Shown: piece by piece, positions 39,341 to 44,790 of the stretch
How positions within the stretch are numbered: position 1 is the first letter of the stretch
How the letters are laid out: each line of letters starts with the position of its first letter
Assembly: GCA_035463115.1 (NCBI GenBank)
Contig: DATHTO010000034.1
Span: 1-44,790 of the forward strand
DNA length: 44,790 bases
Direction of reading: 5' to 3'
Source: BPGL01 sp035463115
GTDB taxonomy: Bacteria > Actinomycetota > UBA4738 > HRBIN12
The notes under the pieces: model-generated
Database searches by the model: none
What the model was told of the DNA's origin: nothing
What the model saw: only the letters and a program-made list of their open reading frames with translations
Made by a program: the position numbers and the translations under genes

Positions 39341-41206
39341 ATGGGGGAGCGCGTGGCGGAGAAGAACGTGACGAGCGGGTCCACGGGCGCGCGGACCGAA
39401 AGAAGCGCCGAGCAGGTCGGTCCGCATCAGGCGTTGTACCGCCGGTACCGTCCCCAGACGCCTGCCGAGCTGATCGGTCAGGACCACGTCGTCCGCGCCC
39501 TGACCGGCGCCGTGCGTGAGGATCGGCTGCATCACGCCTTCCTCTTCTGCGGTCCTCGCGGCACGGGCAAGACCTCGACGGCGCGGATCCTCGCGAAGAT
39601 GGTGAACTGCGTCAACGCGCCGACCGCCGAGCCGTGCGACGTGTGCGAGGGATGCGTCGCGGTTCGCGACGGGATCCACGTCGACGTCGTCGAGATCGAC
39701 GCGGCCTCGCACGGCGGCGTCGACGACGCCCGCGAGCTCCGTGAGAAGGCGCCGACCGCGCCGATGGTCGGTCGCGAGAAGGTCTACATCATCGACGAGG
39801 CGCAGCGGCTGTCACGCGAGGCGTTCGACGCGCTGCTCAAGCTCTTCGAGGAGCCGCCGCCCGGGGTGCGCTTCGTGCTCGCGACGACCGAGCCCCACAA
39901 GATGCCGGCCACGATCGTCGGTCGCTGTCAGCGGTTCGACTTCCGGCGGCTGTCCTTGGAGCAGCTCGCTGACCACCTGACGAAGATCGCCGAGGCAGAA
40001 GGCCGCACGCTCGTTCCGACCGCCGCCGCGGCGATCGCGCGACAGGCCGAGGGGTCCGCCCGAGACGCGCTCTCGCTCCTCGACCAAGCGAGCGTCCTGG
40101 GTGGGGAGACCGTCGACGACGACACCGTCCGGGCGCTCCTCGGGGCGCCGAAGGGCGAGATCCGGTTCGAGCTCGCCGACGTCGTCGCGATCGGCGACGT
40201 CAAGGGAGCCTTCGAGGTGGTGAACCGGCTCGTCCAGGACGGTCAGGACCTGCGGAACGTCACCGGCGAGGCGCTCGCGCACTTCCGGAACCTGTTGCTC
40301 GCGAAGACGGCTCCCGGACAGGACGATCTGATCGACGTCCCGGTCGACGCGTACGAGGCGCTCCGCGTGCAGGCCGAGAAGCTGACCACCGGTGAGCTCG
40401 CGCGCGTGATCGCGCTGCTGCTCGCCGCACAGAACGACATGCGGTGGACGACGAGCCCCCGGCTGTCGCTCGAGCTCGCCCTCGTGCGCGCCTGCCTGCC
40501 CGACACCGACCCGTCGCCGGCCGCGCTGACGAGCAGGATCGAGCGCCTCGAGCGCCTGGCGAACGTCGCTCCGGGTGCGGTCGTTCCGCCGGCGGACGCC
40601 GGTGGTCCCGAGGCGCCCGGGCCCGCCGACGAGGTCGTCGTCATCGAGCCGGCGGAGCCGCCCGCGGCGGCGATGGTCGAGGCCGACGAGGCGCCGCCGG
40701 CCCCGTCGGATGCGTCTGCCGACGCCCCGTCCGATGGGCCGGAGGCGCCCGTGCCTGCGGCGAACGGCGACGCGCCGTCGACGCAGATGCCGGTCCCGCA
40801 CGCGGCCGACGCCGGCAGCCTCGACGTCGGAGCGTTCCGGCGGTCGTGGAACGCGCTGCACGACCACGTCGGCCAGATGCGTCAGCCGGTGCTGAAGGCG
40901 ATCCTCGAAAGCGCGACGCCGGTGTCGTACGACGGCACGACGCTCGAGCTGGCGTTCCCTCCCGACAAGCGGTTCGGTGTGCAGCGCGTGATGGATCGTC
41001 ACGACGTGCTGCGGCAGGCGATCCAGGACGTCTTCGGCGTGTCGCCGACGATCGCCTGCGTCGTACGCGAGTCCCGCGATCCCGTGGGAGGCCCGGCGGC
41101 GGTCGAGGTCGTCGAGGAGGACGAGGTTCCCGACGACGCCGAAGCGCTCCGCCGCGTGCAGGAGATGCTCGGCGCGCAGCCGATCCGCGACGCCGCGGCG
41201 GAGTAG
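39341..41206 (+). CDS. dnaX: DNA polymerase III subunits gamma/tau
   Basis: A 621-residue clamp-loader ATPase. Near the N-terminus are ALYRRYRPQTPAELIGQDHV and Walker A GPRGTGKTS, then the zinc site CVNAPTAEPCDVCEGC, Walker B region VYIIDEAQRLS, and sensor TTEPHKMPATIVGRCQRFDF. The usual SRC motif reads GRC here. An acidic Pro/Ala-rich linker (about 410-500) leads to a tau-type C-terminal domain. ATG 39341 is chosen by GAGAGG 8 nt upstream; in-frame GTG codons at 39353 and 39368 are possible. recR follows after 3 bp. Confidence 0.95.
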   Translation: MGERVAEKNVTSGSTGARTERSAEQVGPHQALYRRYRPQTPAELIGQDHVVRALTGAVREDRLHHAFLFCGPRGTGKTSTARILAKMVNCVNAPTAEPCDVCEGCVAVRDGIHVDVVEIDAASHGGVDDARELREKAPTAPMVGREKVYIIDEAQRLSREAFDALLKLFEEPPPGVRFVLATTEPHKMPATIVGRCQRFDFRRLSLEQLADHLTKIAEAEGRTLVPTAAAAIARQAEGSARDALSLLDQASVLGGETVDDDTVRALLGAPKGEIRFELADVVAIGDVKGAFEVVNRLVQDGQDLRNVTGEALAHFRNLLLAKTAPGQDDLIDVPVDAYEALRVQAEKLTTGELARVIALLLAAQNDMRWTTSPRLSLELALVRACLPDTDPSPAALTSRIERLERLANVAPGAVVPPADAGGPEAPGPADEVVVIEPAEPPAAAMVEADEAPPAPSDASADAPSDGPEAPVPAANGDAPSTQMPVPHAADAGSLDVGAFRRSWNALHDHVGQMRQPVLKAILESATPVSYDGTTLELAFPPDKRFGVQRVMDRHDVLRQAIQDVFGVSPTIACVVRESRDPVGGPAAVEVVEEDEVPDDAEALRRVQEMLGAQPIRDAAAE

Positions 41207-41209
41207 GGC

Positions 41210-41803
41210 GTGTACGAAGGCCCGATCCAGGACCTGATCGACGAGCTGGCCCGCCTCCCCGGCGTCGGCCCGAAGTCGGCGCAGCGGCTCGCGTTCTGGC
41301 TCGTGAAGGCGCCCCCCGACGAGGCGAAGCGGCTGGCGCAGGCGATCGTCCAGGCGAAGGACCGGATCGCGTTCTGCCGCGAGTGCGGCAACGTCGCCGA
41401 GGGCGACCTCTGTCGGATCTGTCGTGACGAGTCACGCGATCGCGCGATGCTCTGCGTCGTGGAGGAGCCGAAGGACGCTTCCACGATCGAGAAGGCCGGG
41501 CTCATCAAGGGGCGGTACCACATCCTCGGAGGCGCGATCAGCCCGCTCGACGGCGTCGGTCCCGACGACCTCCGCGTGCAGGAGCTCCTCGATCGCGTCG
41601 ACCGCGACCACGTGACCGAGGTCATCCTCGCGACGAACCCGAACCTCGAGGGGAACGCGACCGCGATGTACGTCGCGGCCCTGCTCAAGCCGCTGGGGGT
41701 CCGCGTCACGCGGCTCGCGAGCGGGCTTCCCGTGGGTGGCGACCTCGAGTACGCCGACGAGGTCACCCTCTCGCAGGCCCTCGAGGGCCGGAGGGAGATG
41801 TGA
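41210..41803 (+). CDS. recR: recombination mediator protein RecR
   Basis: A 197-residue protein of RecFOR gap repair. A helix-hairpin-helix LARLPGVGPKSAQRLAFW leads to a zinc finger CRECGNVAEGDLCRIC and a Toprim domain with VVEEPKD and ATNPNLEGNATAMY, then the C-terminal LASGLPVGGDLEYADEVTL. The length is normal. The GTG start is 3 bp after dnaX. In most bacteria ybaB/ebfC lies between dnaX and recR; here it is missing. The stop overlaps the start of the peptidase gene (GTGA). Confidence 0.97.
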   Translation: MYEGPIQDLIDELARLPGVGPKSAQRLAFWLVKAPPDEAKRLAQAIVQAKDRIAFCRECGNVAEGDLCRICRDESRDRAMLCVVEEPKDASTIEKAGLIKGRYHILGGAISPLDGVGPDDLRVQELLDRVDRDHVTEVILATNPNLEGNATAMYVAALLKPLGVRVTRLASGLPVGGDLEYADEVTLSQALEGRREM

Positions 41804-43938
41804 CGGCCCCCCACGAGCGGCACGACCCGGACGACCTCGCGTTCCCTCGACAGCTCGCCCGGACCCGGTCGTTCGCGTGCGGACGCCCCCGCCGGTTCGG
41901 CGTGTCGCCCGACGGAGCGCGCGTGGTGTTCCTCCGATCGTCGGCCGGTGACGATCCGGCGAACCGGCTCTGGGTGCTCGACTGCGCGTCCGGCGAGGAG
42001 CGCGTCGTGTACGACCCGCGTGAGACGGGGTCGGGCGAGCCCGAGCTCACGGATGCCGAACGGGCCCGGCGTGAGCGGGCGCGCGAGACGACCGGCGGCG
42101 TCGTGGCGTACGCCACCGACCGCGATGTGACGAAGGCGGTCTTCGTCGACGGTGGGCGCCTGCATCTCGCCGACCTGTCGAGCGGCGACGTCGTCGACAT
42201 CCGGACGCCGGGCGTCCCGGACGACCCTCGGCTCGATCCGACGGGAGCACGGATCTCCTACGTCGTCGACGGCTCGCTGCACGTGCAGGAGATCGGCGGC
42301 GTCGGTCGGGTGCTCGCCGGCGACGACGAGCCCAATGTCCATTGGGGACTTCCGGAGTTCATCGCCGCCGAGGAGATGGGTCGGATGCGCGGGCACTGGT
42401 GGTCGCCCGACGGGACGAAGCTCGCGGCGTGTCGCGTCGACGAGCGCCCCGTGCAGGTCTGGTGGATCACGGATCCGACCGACCCGGCCGCGGAACCGCG
42501 TCCGATGCGGTATCCGTCTGCCGGTACCCCGAACGCGCTCGTGACGCTCCACGTCTTCGACGTCGCAACCGGCGGATCGGTCGAGGTGACGTGGGACGCC
42601 TCCGCGTTCGAGTACCTGTCAGCGGTCGCCTGGGACGAGGGCGCTCCGCTGACGCTGCTCGTGCAGTCGCGGGATCAGCGGGTCGCGCGGTTCCTCGCGG
42701 CCGACGAGCTCACCGGTGTGACGACGATGCTGCGTGAAGACGTCGACGAGCACTGGATCGAGCTGGTTCCCGGCACGCCGACCTACCTCCCCGACGGCCG
42801 ACTCGTGTCGACGGTCGACGCCGACGGCGCCAGGCGTCTCGCGGTCGAAGGGGAACCCGTCACGCCGCCCGGCCTCGACGTCGCGTCGGTGCTCACGGCC
42901 GACGCCACCGGCGTGGTCTTCACCGGGTCCGAGCACGAGGCCCCCGAGCAGACGCACGTCTGGCGCGTGAGGTCCGACGGCACCCTCGACCGTCTCACCA
43001 CCGAGCCCGGTCTCCACACGGCGGCGACCGGCGGCGAGGTCGCCGTCGTGATCTCGTCGCTCGCCGATGCCGTCGAACCGGTCGTGAGCGTGCGTCGCCA
43101 CGGCGAGGTCGTCGCCACGATCGCGTCGGTCGGCGAGACGCCGATCCTCGATCCCCGTCCGACGTTCACGGTGATCGGTGAGCGACAGCTGCGTTCGGCG
43201 CTCGTGCTGCCCCGAGGGGCGTCACCTGGCGACGTGCCCGACGGAACCTCGTTCCCCGTGCTGCTCGCTCCCTACGGCGGTCCCCACGCACGCGAGGTCG
43301 AGCGGACGCGCGGCGCGTTCCTGACGGCGTGCTTCTACGCCGACCGCCTCGGCGTCGCCGTGCTCGTGATCGACGGACGAGGGACCCCGGGCCGGGGCAC
43401 CGCGTGGGAACGCGAGGTCGCCGGCGACTTCACGGTCACGCTCGAGGACCAGGTCGATGGGCTGCACGCCGCAGCCGAGCGGTGGCCGTTCCTCGACCTC
43501 GAGCGCGTCGCGATGATCGGATGGTCCTTCGGCGGACTGCTGTCGGCGCTCGCGGTGGTCGATCGTCCCGACGCCGTGCACGCGGCCGTGATCGGCGCGC
43601 CGGTCACCGACGCACGGTTGTACGACACGCACTACACCGAGCGGTACCTCGGCGCTCCCACGGAGCACGCTGAGGCGTACGATCGCTCGTCGCCGCTCAC
43701 GCGCGCGTCGCCGCTGACGCACCCGACGCTCACCCTGCACGGACTGGCGGACGACAACGTCGTGGCGGCGAACGCGCTGCGGTTCTCGACGGCGCTGTTC
43801 GCGGCCGGCGTTCCGCACGAGCTGGTCCTGCTCCCGAACGCGTCCCACATCGGCGGGTTCGACGAGCTCGTGATCGGCCGATACCTCGCCGTGCTCGACT
43901 TCCTGCGTCGTCACCTGGTGGAGCGCCGAGCGTCGTGA
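41800..43938 (+). CDS. S9 family peptidase (dipeptidyl-peptidase IV-like)
   Basis: A 712-residue serine peptidase. The N-terminal beta-propeller (to about 450) contains the WGLPEFIAAEEMGRMRG segment, which includes the double-Glu motif that binds the substrate N-terminus in DPP-IV. The C-terminal alpha/beta-hydrolase domain has the YGGPH oxyanion strand, nucleophile elbow GWSFGGLLSA, Asp in HGLADDNV and His in NASHIGG. There is no signal peptide, so it is cytoplasmic and probably trims proline-containing dipeptides. The GTG start overlaps the recR stop, and the stop overlaps the next gene. Confidence 0.93.
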   Translation: MTAPHERHDPDDLAFPRQLARTRSFACGRPRRFGVSPDGARVVFLRSSAGDDPANRLWVLDCASGEERVVYDPRETGSGEPELTDAERARRERARETTGGVVAYATDRDVTKAVFVDGGRLHLADLSSGDVVDIRTPGVPDDPRLDPTGARISYVVDGSLHVQEIGGVGRVLAGDDEPNVHWGLPEFIAAEEMGRMRGHWWSPDGTKLAACRVDERPVQVWWITDPTDPAAEPRPMRYPSAGTPNALVTLHVFDVATGGSVEVTWDASAFEYLSAVAWDEGAPLTLLVQSRDQRVARFLAADELTGVTTMLREDVDEHWIELVPGTPTYLPDGRLVSTVDADGARRLAVEGEPVTPPGLDVASVLTADATGVVFTGSEHEAPEQTHVWRVRSDGTLDRLTTEPGLHTAATGGEVAVVISSLADAVEPVVSVRRHGEVVATIASVGETPILDPRPTFTVIGERQLRSALVLPRGASPGDVPDGTSFPVLLAPYGGPHAREVERTRGAFLTACFYADRLGVAVLVIDGRGTPGRGTAWEREVAGDFTVTLEDQVDGLHAAAERWPFLDLERVAMIGWSFGGLLSALAVVDRPDAVHAAVIGAPVTDARLYDTHYTERYLGAPTEHAEAYDRSSPLTRASPLTHPTLTLHGLADDNVVAANALRFSTALFAAGVPHELVLLPNASHIGGFDELVIGRYLAVLDFLRRHLVERRAS

Positions 43939-44501
43939 CGATGCCGAGCGCCGACCGCGTGAGCGATCGGGCGCTCGTGCTCTACGCGCTGATCCGCCGC
44001 GCCACGATCGAGCATGCGCTCGAGGGGTTCGGTGACGAACCGATCCGGATCCGTCAAGCCGAGGTCGCGCGCGCCGAGACCACCCGGTGGCTCGAGCGCG
44101 AGAGCGTGGGACACGCGGTCGACGACCAAGAGCGCGTGCTCTTCGACGCCGTGTCGGGTGCGTGGCCGACCGACGCGATCACCGACGGCATGTGGCGCAA
44201 GGAGGCCCTCGGCGTCTTGCTCTGGTCGCTCCAGCACGTCGCCGCGATGCCGGGCATCGACGACGAGTTCGAGGTGGCGGTGCTGAACGAGCGGATCGAG
44301 CGCTACGGGTCCGTGTCGTCGTTCCGCGCGAACGGGCAGCTCCGCAGCGAGGACGAGATCCAGGCGGCGTGGCACGAGACCGATGCCTGGTTCGCCGCGA
44401 CCGAAGGTCGCGACGGTACCGACGCGACGATCGCGTCGATCAGCGCGGAACGGTCGCGCGCCCTCGGCTGGGTGCTCGACGACGCGCGACCGCTCCCGTA
44501 G
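43935..44501 (+). CDS. DUF4272-like protein
   Basis: A 188-residue soluble protein. An alpha-helical N-terminal half with RRATIEHALE and ERVLFDAVSGAWP is followed by WRKEALGVLLWSLQHV, and then LRSEDEIQAAWHETDAWF near the C-terminal end, a pattern I associate with DUF4272. Function is unknown. The GTG overlaps the peptidase stop by 4 bp (an ATG two codons later is also possible), so recR, the peptidase and this gene are translationally linked. The following 63 bp hold nothing clear. Confidence 0.65.
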   Translation: MTMPSADRVSDRALVLYALIRRATIEHALEGFGDEPIRIRQAEVARAETTRWLERESVGHAVDDQERVLFDAVSGAWPTDAITDGMWRKEALGVLLWSLQHVAAMPGIDDEFEVAVLNERIERYGSVSSFRANGQLRSEDEIQAAWHETDAWFAATEGRDGTDATIASISAERSRALGWVLDDARPLP

Positions 44502-44564
44502 CGGGAACGGCCTGGCGGGGCCGCTCCCGCGATCCGCAGACGCCGCTGGCGCGCAGGGGTGCGC

Positions 44565-44790
44565 TCAGCCGCGACGGCGGCGCCTCATCACCTCCCGCAG
44601 GCCGAACCACACGCCCGCGGCGATCAGGAGCGGCAGCAGGTAGCCGAGCCCGATGATCGCGACGGCGAGGACGTTCAGGAACCCTTCGATCCCGCGCTTC
44701 CACGCTTCGAGCAGGCTCGGGTTCTCGATCTGCTCCTGCCGCTGCTGCGGCGCCGTGCGCTCGACGAGCTCGAGCCTGATCGTCGATTCC
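44565..44790 (-). CDS. DUF4349-like protein, C-terminal end (cut by the window edge)
   Basis: The last 75 codons of a minus-strand gene whose start lies beyond the window. A STIRLELVER strand is followed by a linker, a helix LLEAWKRGIEGFLNVL, one membrane span (AVAIIGLGYLLPLLIAAGVWF) and a basic tail MRRRRRG. This end matches the typical C-terminus of DUF4349 lipoprotein-like proteins, in which a coiled domain outside the membrane is held by a C-terminal anchor. It converges with the DUF4272-like gene. Confidence 0.65.
   Translation of the reverse strand, partial: ESTIRLELVERTAPQQRQEQIENPSLLEAWKRGIEGFLNVLAVAIIGLGYLLPLLIAAGVWFGLREVMRRRRRG

Noticed and set aside
1..44790. CRISPR array, toxin-antitoxin pair or phage/transposon genes
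   Set aside because: No regularly spaced repeats, transposases, integrases or small paired toxin-like ORFs were found on either strand.

Overview
The window is high-GC, gene-dense chromosomal DNA that reads like a free-living member of the Actinomycetota, probably from a deep-branching or uncultured lineage. Clues are the GC-rich third codon positions, frequent GTG starts, the long (Alu-bearing) form of SRP RNA, an IclR-type regulator divergent from leuCD, a PimB-like mannosyltransferase, a double-GNAT protein of the mycothiol-synthase type, and many genes whose start codon lies 6-9 nt after a TAnnnT -10 hexamer, as in leaderless actinobacterial mRNAs. No species can be named from the sequence alone.

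Layout. 1-4.1 kb: a small acidic protein, tRNA-Arg(ACG) and a very large secreted Kelch / sorbosone-dehydrogenase-like / calcium-repeat protein. 4.1-7.5 kb: a cyclase plus serine hydrolase pair, a LysE exporter and a methyltransferase. 7.6-12.4 kb: a potassium module, with a shortened KdpD-like kinase, a KdpE-like regulator and a lone receiver protein facing a KimA-type K+ importer. 12.4-19.6 kb: an unrecognised class-II-synthetase-like protein, a GT4 glycosyltransferase, small membrane-associated proteins, an MFS exporter with a coupled 15-codon leader ORF, an aldo/keto reductase and a TIM-barrel protein. 18.8-21.7 kb: IclR regulator and leuCD. 21.8-24.3 kb: an alpha/beta hydrolase and nicotinate phosphoribosyltransferase.

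24.4-33.8 kb is one nine-gene run for a group 3b-type NAD(P)-linked [NiFe] hydrogenase: beta, gamma, delta and alpha subunits, then the maturation protease, hypF, hypC, hypD and hypE. Almost every junction overlaps or nearly touches. hypA and hypB (nickel delivery) are not in the window. The heterotetramer would exchange electrons between H2 and NAD(P)H; HypC-F build the Fe(CN)2CO centre and the protease trims the large-subunit tail.

33.8-39.3 kb holds a zincin, TadA (which would edit the tRNA-Arg(ACG) seen at the start), a cyclic-nucleotide-binding protein, tRNA-Ser(CGA), tRNA-Ser(GGA), an SGNH hydrolase, a double GNAT protein, an MtnX-like phosphatase, a zinc-ribbon protein and SRP RNA. 39.3-44.8 kb is dnaX-recR (without the usual ybaB between them), a DPP-IV-like peptidase, a DUF4272-like protein and the cut-off end of a DUF4349-like protein. 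There is no CRISPR array, insertion sequence, phage gene or other mobile element. No gene-free stretch longer than about 300 bases was found apart from the SRP RNA locus.

The strongest candidates for something new are the KdpDE-like/KimA potassium module with phased direct repeats, the class-II-synthetase-like orphan at 12.4-13.35 kb, and the uniform leaderless promoter grammar.
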